64,000 nucleotides of DNA from Dyadobacter psychrotolerans. Lineage in GTDB: Bacteria > Bacteroidota > Bacteroidia > Cytophagales > Spirosomataceae. The DNA lies in the NCBI RefSeq assembly GCF_004349265.1, contig NZ_SMFL01000013.1:62001-126000 (forward strand), given 5' to 3'. This document shows, one piece after another, positions 8,523 to 17,779 of the stretch; position 1 is the stretch's first letter, and each line of letters begins with the position of its first letter. The notes beneath the pieces were generated by a model, which saw nothing but the letters and a program-made list of their open reading frames with translations, did no database searches and was not told the origin of the DNA. A program made the position numbers and the translations under genes.

Positions 8523-9818
8523 TCAGTTCAATAAAGCAGATGTTTCACGCGTGATCAAAGCTTCACGATCAGGACCGGTTGAAACAAAGGTTATAGGCAA
8601 ATTAAGTTCTTCTTCCAGGAATTTGATGTAAGCAAGCAACTCCGCAGGAATTCCTTCGAAATCACGAATTCCATCTAATGACTGCTGCCATCCTGTGAAG
8701 TCGCGATAAACCGGCTCAACCGTTTCGTCACATAAGTCGTAGGGTAACTGGTCTGTCAAAGAACCATCCGGTAAACGGTAGTTTGTACAAACACGGATTG
8801 TATCAAAAATAGTCAAAACGTCAACTTTCATCATGATAAGCTGCGTTACACCATTGATCATCACTGCATATTTCAACGCAGGCAGATCCAGCCAGCCACA
8901 GCGACGCGGACGACCCGTTGTCGCTCCGAATTCACGACCTTCTTTACGCATTTTTTCACCCGTTTCTTCCAACAATTCGGTTGGAAAAGGACCGCTGCCA
9001 ACACGGGTACAATATGCCTTGAATATTCCGAAAACCTCTCCTACCTGGCTTGGCGCAATCCCTAAACCGGTACAAGCTCCTGCCGCCATGGTGGTAGAGC
9101 TCGTCACAAAAGGATATGAACCAAAATCAATGTCAAGCAATGAACCTTGTGCACCTTCGGCAAGAACAGACCGGCCGGCAGTAAGCGCATCATTAATCAC
9201 ATATTCACTATCCACCAATGTGAACTGCTTCATAAATTCGATTGCTGCGAAGAAATTCTCCTCTGCTTGTGTAAGCGTAGCAGAATAATCGAATGCATAA
9301 AAATCAAGAATGACTTTATGAGCATCAACCAGTTTTTTATATTTATCGGCAAAATTTGGAGACAAGACGTCACCAACTCTTAATCCAAGACGCGCAATTT
9401 TATCCTGATAAGTCGGGCCAATTCCTCTCAATGTGGAACCAATTTTGGAATCCCCTTTTGATTTTTCGTACGCAGCATCCAAAAGCGCATGCGTTGGTAA
9501 TATCAGCGATGCTTTTTTGGAAACGAACAGGTTACTGAACAGGTCCAGGTTATATTTTGCCAGATTTTCAACTTCTCTTTTAAAAACGATCGGATCAAGC
9601 ACTACGCCGTTTCCAATGATATTCTGGATATCACTGCGAAAAATCCCTGATGGAATTTGGTGTAAAACATGCTTAATTCCGTCAAATTCAAGGGTATGAC
9701 CAGCATTTGGGCCTCCCTGAAAACGGGCAACAACATTGTAACGCGGCGCAAGAACGTCCACGATTTTACCTTTACCCTCATCTCCCCATTGGAGACCAAG
9801 CAATACATCAACTTTCAT
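8523..9818 (-). CDS. purA: Adenylosuccinate synthetase
   Basis: The 431 residues match the family length. The enzyme joins IMP and aspartate using GTP, the first committed step of AMP synthesis. The N-terminal P-loop GLQWGDEGKGK (8-18) contains catalytic D13, and H41 lies in NAGHT. The IMP-binding GATTGRPRRCGW motif is present. It is the downstream neighbour of a Fur-family gene and of rsh on the same strand, an arrangement common in Bacteroidota. The 72-base gap to the Fur gene allows co-transcription. Confidence 0.97.
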   Translation of the reverse strand: MKVDVLLGLQWGDEGKGKIVDVLAPRYNVVARFQGGPNAGHTLEFDGIKHVLHQIPSGIFRSDIQNIIGNGVVLDPIVFKREVENLAKYNLDLFSNLFVSKKASLILPTHALLDAAYEKSKGDSKIGSTLRGIGPTYQDKIARLGLRVGDVLSPNFADKYKKLVDAHKVILDFYAFDYSATLTQAEENFFAAIEFMKQFTLVDSEYVINDALTAGRSVLAEGAQGSLLDIDFGSYPFVTSSTTMAAGACTGLGIAPSQVGEVFGIFKAYCTRVGSGPFPTELLEETGEKMRKEGREFGATTGRPRRCGWLDLPALKYAVMINGVTQLIMMKVDVLTIFDTIRVCTNYRLPDGSLTDQLPYDLCDETVEPVYRDFTGWQQSLDGIRDFEGIPAELLAYIKFLEEELNLPITFVSTGPDREALITRETSALLN

Positions 9819-9890
9819 TCAATAATTGATTACTAAAAAATAAATTCCGTAAGATTCGTCGGCCCAATCATCGGACCGACTGAAGACTAA

Positions 9891-10394
9891 TTAATCCCTT
9901 TCGTGGGCGACTGACACTTCCTGTCCTATTTCATTGCGATTCTGGCAATTCTCTTTGGTACAGTTGCCATAAAAAATGAGCGAATGATGAAGAACACTGA
10001 AATTAAGCATCTCACCTACCATGTTCTGGATGGATTGGATGCGCGGATCACAAAATTCCATAACCTTATGGCAATCCGTGCAGATCAGGTGATCGTGCTG
10101 TTTGTTACCATATGATTTTTCAAATTGTGCAAGGTTTTTACCAAACTGATGTTTAGTAACCAGATCACAGTCAACAAGAACGTCCAGCGTATTGTAAACC
10201 GTAGCGCGGCTTACCCGGTAACGTTTGTTTTTCATGCTGATGTAAAGTTCATCTACATCAAAGTGATCTTCACGGGTATATATTTCTTCCAGAATCGCAA
10301 AGCGCTCCGGCGTTTTACGAAGTCCTTTATTTTCTAAGTAAGCCGTTAAGATCTTCTTGGCGGCTTCAAAATTTGGTTTGCTGGCTTGTGGCAT
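9891..10394 (-). CDS. Fur-family transcriptional regulator
   Basis: A 167-residue metal-dependent repressor. A winged-helix domain spans about 10-95, with the recognition part reading YRVSRATVYNTLDVLVDC. The dimerisation domain contains the zinc ligands CTDC near 110 and a second Cys pair near the C-terminus (NCTKENCQ). It is probably a Fur or PerR type. It differs from the Zur-like paralogue at 24793, which has its own operators. It lies between rsh and purA on one strand. The metal it senses cannot be assigned from the sequence. Confidence 0.92.
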   Translation of the reverse strand: MPQASKPNFEAAKKILTAYLENKGLRKTPERFAILEEIYTREDHFDVDELYISMKNKRYRVSRATVYNTLDVLVDCDLVTKHQFGKNLAQFEKSYGNKQHDHLICTDCHKVMEFCDPRIQSIQNMVGEMLNFSVLHHSLIFYGNCTKENCQNRNEIGQEVSVAHERD

Positions 10395-10525
10395 ATCTTT
10401 CTGAAATCTTGCGCAAATTACGCTTTTTTACTTAAACAAGGTGACTCTGTGACAGCTAAGCTGAAAATTTGAGGCTGCAAAAACAAAAATCAATTGGATA
10501 ACAAGTACTGTATGTAATGGTTCAT

Positions 10526-12817
10526 TTACGACTCTTTCCCAATCAGATTGGTATCAAAACGCTGAACATTGTAAACACCTTCAACCTGTTCCAGTTTACT
10601 GATCAGTATATCAAGATGGCTTGTATCCTGTACATAAAGGCGGATATCACCGTTAAAAACACCATCTTTCGTATCAATTGTAAGCCCGCGCATGTTGATG
10701 TGAAGCTCATTTGAGATGATCCTTGTCACATCATTAATCAACCCAACCCTATCCGTTCCGGAAATATATAGCCCGGCAAGAAATGCTTCCTGCTTGCTCG
10801 ACTCCCACTTGGCCTTGATGATACGGTTGCCGTGTTTTGACATCAGTTCAGCCGCATTAGGACAGGTTGTGCGATGAATTTTGATACCTTCGTTAATCGT
10901 TACAAAGCCAAAAACGTCGTCTCCTGCAATAGGATTACAGCAGGGAGCGAGTTTATAATCAATTTTATCCATGTCATCGCCAATCAGCAAAGTGTCGCTG
11001 TCGGCTCTGTCGCCATGAATATTTTTTAAAAGTTTTGTAAAAGCTTTACCATCTCCGTTCACAGCCGCCGGAGGTATAACCGCAGTTTCTGTGGCCTTTC
11101 TTTCCTTGGAATCTTTATCGCGCTTAAACCTTTTCAGTTCATCCAGATGAATGTAGGCTTTGCCAATCCGGTAAAAGAAATCGGCAGACGTTTTGCATTC
11201 GAAAAAGGCACGAAGCTGGTTTGTTACTTCTGCATTTAATTCAATACCTAGTACTTTAAGTTTTTTCTCAACCAGTTGACGACCGTCTGTTTCATATCTG
11301 CGGTTGTCCTCTTTCAGAAAATCCTTAATCCTGGCTCTGGCTTTTGAGGTAACTACAATACGCAGCCAGTCTTCATTTGGCTTTTGTTTAGCGGATGTAA
11401 TGATCTCGATCTGATCCCCATTATTCAGCACGTAACTGATCGGAACGAGAATCCCTCCCACTTTGGCAGCCATGCAATGTGCACCTACTTCGGAGTGAAT
11501 ATCAAAAGCAAAATCCAGTGCTGTTGCACCACTTTGCAAAACTTTCAATTCTCCCTTTGGTGTAAATACAAAAACCTCCTCATTAAAAAGGTTGCTCCTG
11601 AATTCATCCAAAAATTCAATGGCAGCTGTTTTATCACCAAAACCATTTTCCAGTGTTTCTCTTACCTGAGTAATCCACTGCTCTATATTTCCTTTAACCT
11701 TGGTATCGTTTCCCTTATATTTCCAGTGAGCCGCATAACCCTTTTCGGCAATTTCATCCATCCGTGAGGTACGGATCTGGACTTCAACCCACTGACCGCT
11801 TTTACTCATTACAGTGGAGTGAAGCGACTGGTATCCGTTTGCCCTTGGCGTGCTCAGGAAATCTTTCAAACGATCCGGATTGGGCTTGTAATGATCCGTT
11901 ACAATAGAATAAGCCTGCCAGCAAATTGCTTTTTCACGATCACCTTCCACTGACGATTCAAGAACGATTCTGACAGCGAACAAATCATAAATTTCTTCAA
12001 AAGGTTTGTTCTGCTTACGCATCTTATTCCAGATCGAGTAAATCGACTTAGGCCTCCCTTTTAAAATAAAATTCAGACCCGCTGCTTCCAGATCCTGAGC
12101 AATAGGCTCCATGAATTTGGAAATAAAACGATCCCGGATACCTTTGGTTTCCCTTAGTTTTCTGGCAATAGCCCGGTATTCCTGCGGTTCGGTATATTTC
12201 AGATAAAGCTCTTCCAGCTCTGACTTTATACTGTATAAGCCCAAACGGTGAGCAAGCGGCGCATAAATAAAAATCGTTTCCGATGCTATTTTCAGCTGTT
12301 TGTCACGCGGCATACTGTCAAGTGTACGCATGTTATGCAGCCTGTCAGCGAGCTTAACCAGAATTACACGCACATCATCCGACAGCGTAAGCAGCATTTT
12401 CCTGAAATTTTCAGCCTGCTGCGATGTACCGTATTCAAACCTCCCCGAAATTTTGGTGAGGCCGTCAATAATCTTGGCTACTTTTTTTCCAAACAAGCGC
12501 TCAATATCTTCAATGCGCATGTCGGTGTCTTCCACAACATCATGAAGTAAGGCAGCAACGATACCGGTGGTACCAAGGCCAATTTCCTCTACAACGATTT
12601 GGGCAACTGCCAGCGGATGATAAATATACGGTTCCCCGGACCGGCGACGCATGTCTTTATGGGCCTCCACGGACGTGTAGAAGGCCTTTTTTATGAGTTT
12701 GGCGTCATTATCCTTTAAAAAAGGTTTGGCTGTTCTTAATAGCCTTCTATATTTTTTGAGAATATCCTTACGCTCCTGCTCCAGGTCAATAGTGAGGGAT
12801 TCAACGAGTTGCTCCAC
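10526..12817 (-). CDS. rsh: Bifunctional (p)ppGpp synthetase/hydrolase (RelA/SpoT, Rsh)
   Basis: The 763 residues give the full long-Rsh architecture. The HD hydrolase domain (about 50-200) contains the intact HDVVED motif, so the hydrolase is probably active. The synthetase domain (about 250-370) carries RGRPKSIYSIWNKM, followed by TGS (about 410-470), a conserved Cys/zinc-finger-like region with CCNPIAGDD, and a C-terminal ACT domain (about 690-760). It makes and degrades the stringent-response alarmone at the ribosome. It is the likely first gene of the rsh-fur-purA group on the minus strand. Confidence 0.97.
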   Translation of the reverse strand: MEQLVESLTIDLEQERKDILKKYRRLLRTAKPFLKDNDAKLIKKAFYTSVEAHKDMRRRSGEPYIYHPLAVAQIVVEEIGLGTTGIVAALLHDVVEDTDMRIEDIERLFGKKVAKIIDGLTKISGRFEYGTSQQAENFRKMLLTLSDDVRVILVKLADRLHNMRTLDSMPRDKQLKIASETIFIYAPLAHRLGLYSIKSELEELYLKYTEPQEYRAIARKLRETKGIRDRFISKFMEPIAQDLEAAGLNFILKGRPKSIYSIWNKMRKQNKPFEEIYDLFAVRIVLESSVEGDREKAICWQAYSIVTDHYKPNPDRLKDFLSTPRANGYQSLHSTVMSKSGQWVEVQIRTSRMDEIAEKGYAAHWKYKGNDTKVKGNIEQWITQVRETLENGFGDKTAAIEFLDEFRSNLFNEEVFVFTPKGELKVLQSGATALDFAFDIHSEVGAHCMAAKVGGILVPISYVLNNGDQIEIITSAKQKPNEDWLRIVVTSKARARIKDFLKEDNRRYETDGRQLVEKKLKVLGIELNAEVTNQLRAFFECKTSADFFYRIGKAYIHLDELKRFKRDKDSKERKATETAVIPPAAVNGDGKAFTKLLKNIHGDRADSDTLLIGDDMDKIDYKLAPCCNPIAGDDVFGFVTINEGIKIHRTTCPNAAELMSKHGNRIIKAKWESSKQEAFLAGLYISGTDRVGLINDVTRIISNELHINMRGLTIDTKDGVFNGDIRLYVQDTSHLDILISKLEQVEGVYNVQRFDTNLIGKES

Positions 12818-12910
12818 TGCTTAGTAGTAATTGGTATGCTTCACCAAAATAACAAATTTTAGCGACATTATTCAATATCATTTTACCTAAAGATAATTTT
12901 TTTAAAAAAA

Positions 12911-12943
12911 TTTGGAGGTAATAAAAAAAAATACATACCTTTG
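12911..12943 (+). promoter_or_regulatory. tRNA-Leu promoter (TTTG-N21-TACCTTTG)
   Basis: TTTG at 12911-12914 and TACCTTTG at 12936-12943 match the Bacteroidota sigma-ABfr consensus exactly, with a 21-base spacer. The predicted transcript starts about 40 bases before the tRNA. Confidence 0.8.
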
Positions 12944-12991
12944 CACTCCCAATTCAACGATCACGTTGCATACGGAAACAAAAAAATAAGA

Positions 12992-13073
12992 GCGGGCGTG
13001 GCGGAACTGGTAGACGTGCTAGACTTAGGATCTAGTGCCGCAAGGCGTGGGGGTTCGATTCCCTCCGCCCGTA
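12992..13073 (+). tRNA. tRNA-Leu (anticodon TAG)
   Basis: The 82-base cloverleaf has acceptor arms GCGGGCG and CGCCCGT, a long class-II variable arm (TGCCGCAAGGCGT), and a T-arm with GGTTCGATTCC. The anticodon TAG lies at 13026-13028 in the loop CTTAGGA and reads CUA and related leucine codons. The CCA end is not encoded. Confidence 0.96.
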
Positions 13074-13083
13074 CGAATAACAA

Positions 13084-13150
13084 GGGACTGACGGGGCGTC
13101 GTATTTCCTAATTTAATTAAGAAAACAAACTGCTCCGTAGTTAACCCGTC
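13084..13150 (+). other. tRNA trailer with a long-range stem
   Basis: TGACGGG, just after the tRNA, can pair with CCCGTCA about 50 bases later, directly before the terminator. It may be the 3' trailer of the tRNA transcript or a small RNA. No open reading frame is evident. Confidence 0.35.
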
Positions 13151-13185
13151 AAATGCCCTCAGGACTCTGTTTTGAGGGCATTTTT
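13151..13185 (+). terminator. Rho-independent terminator of the tRNA-Leu transcript
   Basis: Arms AAATGCCCTCA and TGAGGGCATTT are followed by a T-rich tract. Confidence 0.88.
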
Positions 13186-13234
13186 CTTTTCATTTTTCTA
13201 AAAAAAGGCATTTACAAATATCATAAAGCAACAC

Positions 13235-14587
13235 ATGGAAGTTTTATTAGAGAAGAATTCGCCAACATTAGCCTCACTTAAAGTAAAGCTGACCAAAGAT
13301 GATTATCAGCCAAAAGTTGATAAAACCATTAAGGATTATTCAAAACGTGTGAATTTGAAAGGTTTCCGTCCTGGAAAAGTACCTGGCCATGTTATTCAGC
13401 GCATGTATGGTAAAAGTATTTTGGTTGACGAAGTAAATAATCTTCTGAGCACTGCAGTTAGCAGCTATATCCGTGAAAATAAATTACAGGTTGTGGGAGA
13501 TCCTATTCCTGACCGCAAAAGCGCTGACGAAGTAAACTGGGATACCCCAAGCGATTTCGAATTCAGTTATAATCTGGGTGTTGCATCAGATTTTGATGTG
13601 AACCTGTCTGAACTTCCTGCTGTAAAACGCTACTCAATCAATGTAGACGACAAAGAATTCACAAAAACTTTGGATAGCCTTCGTGAGAGATTTGCTGACA
13701 GCACGCATCCTGAAGTAAGCGAGTCAGGCGATATGATTTTTGGCGAGCTAAAACAGGAATCTTCTGAATTCACGACCAACACCGCCATTCCTACAAAACA
13801 ACTGAAGGAAGAAAGTCTTTCTAAATTCGTTGGTGTGAAAAAAGGTGACGTGATTACATTTGATATTCAAAATACTTTTACTGAGGAATCGGCTATTGCG
13901 CATGTTACCGGTAAAAAGAAAGAAGATGTAGGCAGCCTTTCAGGTGAATACACGCTGACGGTTGAAGACATCACCCGCCAGGCTCCTGCTGAACTGAACA
14001 ACGAATTTTTCGATAAAGTACTGGGTGCAGGGGTTGTTGACTCTGAAGAATCTTTTAACGAAAAAGTTCTTGAAATTATAAAAGGCAATTACGAGCGCGA
14101 AACCGAGGCACTGCTTCGCCGCGATATCGAAACTGCTCTGCTTGATAATATTTCAATTGATCTTCCTGCCGAATTCCTTAAAGACTGGCTGGAAAAAACA
14201 AACGAAGGCAAATTCACACGTGACCAAATTGAAGATCAGTTCGCTGATTTCCAAAAATCACTAAAATTAAGTTTGATCAAAAATAAAATTGCAGATGCAG
14301 AATCTGTGAAAGTGGAATATCCTGAAATTCTTGAGTTCACCCGTCAGATGGTAAAAGGCCAGTTTGGTATTTACGGCGACGACGAGAGCATGAAAGAAAC
14401 GATTGACCGTGTTGCACAAGGTTACCTAGCTGACAAAGAGCGTGATAACTACACCAGCATATTCAATCAGGTATTTGATGCCAAAGTTCTGGATATTATC
14501 CGTGATCAGGTTTCTACCGACGAACAAACAATTGAAGTGAGTGAATTCGAAGCACTTGCAAAAGGAGAAGCTCAGGAAGAAGTTTAA
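13235..14587 (+). CDS. tig: Trigger factor, ribosome-associated chaperone
   Basis: The 450-residue protein begins with the ribosome-binding domain, including the signature region LKGFRPGKVPGHVIQR (about 42-57) that contacts ribosomal protein L23 in other species. The helical C-terminal arms occupy about 250-440. The middle PPIase-like domain (about 150-245) is poorly conserved, as usual in Bacteroidota. It helps nascent chains fold as they leave the ribosome. It is followed downstream by clpP and clpX, the common order, here with an XRE gene inserted on the other strand. Confidence 0.95.
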   Translation: MEVLLEKNSPTLASLKVKLTKDDYQPKVDKTIKDYSKRVNLKGFRPGKVPGHVIQRMYGKSILVDEVNNLLSTAVSSYIRENKLQVVGDPIPDRKSADEVNWDTPSDFEFSYNLGVASDFDVNLSELPAVKRYSINVDDKEFTKTLDSLRERFADSTHPEVSESGDMIFGELKQESSEFTTNTAIPTKQLKEESLSKFVGVKKGDVITFDIQNTFTEESAIAHVTGKKKEDVGSLSGEYTLTVEDITRQAPAELNNEFFDKVLGAGVVDSEESFNEKVLEIIKGNYERETEALLRRDIETALLDNISIDLPAEFLKDWLEKTNEGKFTRDQIEDQFADFQKSLKLSLIKNKIADAESVKVEYPEILEFTRQMVKGQFGIYGDDESMKETIDRVAQGYLADKERDNYTSIFNQVFDAKVLDIIRDQVSTDEQTIEVSEFEALAKGEAQEEV

Positions 14588-14780
14588 TTTTAAAAGTTTA
14601 CAGTTTTTAGTAAACAGTAAAGAGTTCAAAGTAAGCAGTTGATGCTAATTTTGAACTCTTTCGCTTTTTAGTACTGAGTTAACAGTATAAAATTTACAGG
14701 AAACAGCACGAAGCCAATGCAGCAGAAAACTGTTAACTTGAAACTGTATACTAAAAACTTCTAACTAAAAAAACTGTTAA
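14588..14780. repeat. Low-complexity intergenic repeats (GTTAACAGTT-like)
   Basis: AACTGTTAACT appears twice (near 14729 and 14772), with related TTAACAGT and TTTACAG words between. The stretch also holds the tig terminator. Such word repeats are frequent between genes in this group, and no function is evident. Confidence 0.4.
14620..14662 (+). terminator. Terminator after tig
   Basis: Arms AAGAGTTCAAA and TTTGAACTCTT enclose a 19-base loop and are followed by a T-rich tract. Confidence 0.65.
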
Positions 14781-15158
14781 CTAAAATCCAATCCTCTCCC
14801 TCCGCTCGCCAATTTCGCGGACGATTCCTTCTCCGAACCACAATTTAAATTTCGCTTTCCATTGCTCCGCCTCATTCTGGAGACGGGCGTTAACTGCCAT
14901 TAGTCTGGTATTTTCCTGACGAAGCCACTCCGTTTCCGAAAGTGTCATAGACCCAAAGCCTAGCAAATCGGGCAATGGCATATCCAGTAATTTGGCAATA
15001 TTTTCAAGACGTGAGAAGGAAAGTTCGGTTCTTCCCCGCTCGACATCTCCGTAGGCAGTCGTGGACAAACCAAGCATATCGGCCATGTTTTCCTGAGAAA
15101 GGCCTTTTTGCAATCTGATTTGCCGAATTCTTTCTGATAAGTTTGATGCTAAACTCAT
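14781..15158 (-). CDS. XRE-family helix-turn-helix regulator
   Basis: The 125 residues contain a Cro/C1-type HTH at about 8-65 (IRQIRLQKGLSQENMADMLG). A Gln/Glu-rich coiled coil follows at about 80-110 and probably mediates oligomerisation. It lies between tig and clpP on the opposite strand. The intergenic region it shares with clpP (about 250 bases) could carry an operator for both, though none is obvious. There is no toxin partner next to it, so a toxin-antitoxin role is unlikely. Confidence 0.85.
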   Translation of the reverse strand: MSLASNLSERIRQIRLQKGLSQENMADMLGLSTTAYGDVERGRTELSFSRLENIAKLLDMPLPDLLGFGSMTLSETEWLRQENTRLMAVNARLQNEAEQWKAKFKLWFGEGIVREIGERRERIGF

Positions 15159-15410
15159 GGCGTTTATTGTTAATTTTCCGACCAGTTATCAATAATAATG
15201 CAATATAACCAGGCATTAAAAAGATGACTCTCGCATTTTTCGATAATTTATCACACAAACAGGCAAGGATTATTCAATGAAATATTCAAATTTGTGGTCA
15301 GTAAGAAAACAAACTGCAATATTTTTAATAGAAACTAAGATATGGTGCTTTTTGTTCTTCTGAACATGTACCCTTTAAATTACATATCATTTTAAAATTT
15401 AGATTTATTC

Positions 15411-16085
15411 ATGGATCACGGAAATGAATTTAGAAAATATGCCGTTCACCATCTTGGGATGAGTGGCCTTAAGGTTGACGGTTATATGAACCACACCATT
15501 GAAAATATGACCCGTTCTGTCATTGAAGAGCGTCCGATGAACTTTAGGGAAGTGGATGTTTTTTCAAGATTAATGGCAGACAGGATTATTTTTATGGGAA
15601 CCGGTGTAGACGATAACATTGCTAACATCATTGTTGCCCAGCTTTTATTTTTGGAATCAGCAGATGCAAAAAAAGATATTCTGATGTATATCAACAGTCC
15701 GGGCGGATCAGTTTACGCAGGGTTGGGAATTTATGATACCATGCAGTATGTGCGTCCCGACGTTGCTACTGTATGTACAAGTCTTGCAGCTTCTATGGGC
15801 GCGGTACTTCTTGCAGGTGGTGCAGCCGGAAAACGTTCTGCACTACCTCACGCACGTGTCATGATTCATCAGCCATCAGGCGGTGCGCAGGGCACTTCGG
15901 TTGATATAGAGATCACAACCCGTGAAATCGTTAAACTGCGTCATGAATTGTATGAAATTCTTGCAAACCACACGGGACAGACTGCTGAACAGATCGGCAT
16001 CGACTCTGACCGCGACAAATGGCTTCGTGCTTATGAAGCCAAAGAATATGGTCTGATTGACGAAGTTTTGACAAGAGATAAATAA
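15411..16085 (+). CDS. clpP: ATP-dependent Clp protease proteolytic subunit
   Basis: The 224-residue serine peptidase has catalytic S128 in SLAASMGA and H153 in MIHQPSGG, with the Asp expected near 202. It forms the two-ring peptidase chamber that degrades proteins unfolded by ClpX. The first 30 or so residues look like the usual processed leader of ClpP. A strong terminator follows, and clpX comes 350 bases later with its own promoter-like element. The two subunits are therefore transcribed separately, at least in part. Confidence 0.97.
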   Translation: MDHGNEFRKYAVHHLGMSGLKVDGYMNHTIENMTRSVIEERPMNFREVDVFSRLMADRIIFMGTGVDDNIANIIVAQLLFLESADAKKDILMYINSPGGSVYAGLGIYDTMQYVRPDVATVCTSLAASMGAVLLAGGAAGKRSALPHARVMIHQPSGGAQGTSVDIEITTREIVKLRHELYEILANHTGQTAEQIGIDSDRDKWLRAYEAKEYGLIDEVLTRDK

Positions 16086-16102
16086 GCTTGCTGAATATCT
16101 TT

Positions 16103-16138
16103 AAAACCGCCTGAGCACAATTTGTTCAGGCGGTTTTT
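16103..16138 (+). terminator. Terminator after clpP
   Basis: Perfect 12-bp arms AAAACCGCCTGA/TCAGGCGGTTTT end in a T-run. Confidence 0.92.
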
Positions 16139-16304
16139 ATTTTGTGGCTATCTGTAATTTGGTAAGGCGCTCAAAAAACCGGAACTTTGGGGAAAATTTC
16201 CGGCCTGAATAAAAAACGTGTCAGACAAATTGTGGAAAAACCCGTATTAATGGTACTTCATAATTAAATCGTCATAAAAAGCAGCAAAGAAAATTTGACA
16301 AGAA

Positions 16305-16312
16305 TAAATTTG
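16305..16312 (+). promoter_or_regulatory. Candidate clpX -7 element
   Basis: TAAATTTG fits TAnnTTTG. It would start a transcript near 16319 with a leader of about 115 bases. No ideal -33 element stands at 19-22 bases. Confidence 0.4.
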
Positions 16313-16326
16313 GAAGGCGTTGCTGA

Positions 16327-16350
16327 AACAATATGCCCGGGCATATTGTT
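16327..16350. promoter_or_regulatory. Perfect 24-bp palindrome in the clpX leader
   Basis: The half-site AACAATATGCCC is followed directly by its exact reverse complement. It lies 86 bases before the clpX start and just after the predicted transcription start. It could be an operator for a dimeric repressor or a leader hairpin. Confidence 0.55.
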
Positions 16351-16435
16351 AAATTATCTCCTTTATATCGAAAATCATTTAGATTTTCTGCGTTAATAAT
16401 CAATTGGATCGTACCATCACTGAATATATTGATCA

Positions 16436-17680
16436 ATGGCACAAGTAAGTTGTTCGTTTTGCGGACGTAAGAAAAATGAAGTTGATTTATTGCTTTCCGG
16501 AATCGACGCCCATATCTGCAATCACTGTATTGCTCAGGGTTATCAGGTCATCACGGAAGAATTGGGTTCAAAGGAAGACAAAAAAGAAAAGAAATCGAAA
16601 CTACCCAAGCTTAAATCAATCCCTCCCACTGAAATAAAGCGTTTTTTAGAGCAGTATGTAATTGGTCAGGATGAGGCAAAACGCTCTCTGGCAGTTGCGG
16701 TATATAATCATTACAAACGCCTCAACCAGGCTGTAAGCGAAGATGATGTGGTTATTGAGAAATCAAACATCATCATGGTTGGTGAAACCGGAACCGGAAA
16801 AACCTATCTGGCAAAATCCATCGCCCGTATTCTTCAGGTTCCGTTTTGTGTGGCGGACGCAACCGTTGTAACCGAAGCTGGTTATGTTGGTGAAGATGTA
16901 GAGACTATTTTGACAAGACTTTTGCAGGCAGCTGACTATAATGTTGAAGCTGCTGAACGCGGAATCGTGTATATTGATGAAATAGACAAAATTGCGCGTA
17001 AATCGGACAACCCGTCCATTACGCGTGACGTTAGCGGTGAAGGGGTGCAGCAGGCTTTGCTTAAATTGCTTGAAGGATCTTCGGTAAACGTTCCACCTCA
17101 GGGCGGCCGGAAACATCCGGATCAGAAAATGATCACTATCAATACAGAAAACATTCTGTTTATTTGCGGAGGTGCTTTTGACGGTATTGAACGCCACATT
17201 GGAAAACGTATCAATACACGCCCAATCGGATTTTCAGGAGACAACCGTATTATTGAAATATTTGACAAAGGAAATCTGATGCGGTATGTGACGGCAATGG
17301 ATCTTAAATCTTTCGGTTTAATTCCAGAATTGATCGGCCGTCTACCTGTTCTGACACATTTAAATCCTTTGGACAGAGAAACACTCCGCCGTATTTTGAC
17401 AGAACCAAAAAATGCTTTGGTAAAACAATACAGCAAGTTGTTTGCCATGGAAGGCATAAAACTACATATCGAAGATGACGTGCTTGATTTTATCGTAGAT
17501 CAGGCTATGCAATACAAGCTCGGCGCACGCGGTTTGCGTTCAATCTGCGAATCGATCATGACCGATGCAATGTTTGATCTCCCTTCGCAGAAAGAAGTAA
17601 AAGAATTTACACTTTCTCTGGATTACGCACAGGAGAAATTTGATAAATCATCGATGGCCCTATTACGTTCTGTGGCTTAA
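16436..17680 (+). CDS. clpX: ATP-dependent Clp protease ATP-binding subunit
   Basis: A 414-residue AAA+ unfoldase. The N-terminal zinc domain has C6, C9, C28 and C31. Walker A is GETGTGKT, Walker B is VYIDEIDK, and the sensor and Arg-finger regions and the C-terminal domain are intact. ClpX recognises and unfolds substrates and feeds them to ClpP, encoded just upstream. A terminator follows the gene. A long leader with a perfect palindrome suggests its expression may be controlled independently of clpP. Confidence 0.97.
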   Translation: MAQVSCSFCGRKKNEVDLLLSGIDAHICNHCIAQGYQVITEELGSKEDKKEKKSKLPKLKSIPPTEIKRFLEQYVIGQDEAKRSLAVAVYNHYKRLNQAVSEDDVVIEKSNIIMVGETGTGKTYLAKSIARILQVPFCVADATVVTEAGYVGEDVETILTRLLQAADYNVEAAERGIVYIDEIDKIARKSDNPSITRDVSGEGVQQALLKLLEGSSVNVPPQGGRKHPDQKMITINTENILFICGGAFDGIERHIGKRINTRPIGFSGDNRIIEIFDKGNLMRYVTAMDLKSFGLIPELIGRLPVLTHLNPLDRETLRRILTEPKNALVKQYSKLFAMEGIKLHIEDDVLDFIVDQAMQYKLGARGLRSICESIMTDAMFDLPSQKEVKEFTLSLDYAQEKFDKSSMALLRSVA

Positions 17681-17698
17681 AATGCTCCTGGAATACGG

Positions 17699-17742
17699 AA
17701 TGCTCTGCTCGCTTTTAAGGCTGGCAGAGCATTTTCTTTTTT
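17699..17742 (+). terminator. Terminator after clpX
   Basis: Arms ATGCTCTGC and GCAGAGCAT are followed by TTTTCTTTTTT. Confidence 0.85.
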
Positions 17743-17779
17743 GTTTAAATAATTCTACTTTGGATTAAAATACCGAATT

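Larger units (their letters stand above)
16139..16435. other. clpP-clpX intergenic region
   Basis: About 300 bases with no gene. It contains a -7 element (16305-16312) and a perfect 24-bp palindrome (16327-16350) in front of clpX. Confidence 0.6.

Noticed and set aside
8833..9699. Plus-strand frames across purA
   Set aside because: Antisense shadows of a strongly conserved enzyme gene.
12992..13185. tRNA-Leu as an integration site of a mobile element
   Set aside because: The tRNA is followed directly by its terminator and tig. No integrase gene or repeated tRNA end is seen.
14781..15158. XRE regulator as antitoxin
   Set aside because: No toxin-like gene is beside it; neighbours are tig and clpP.
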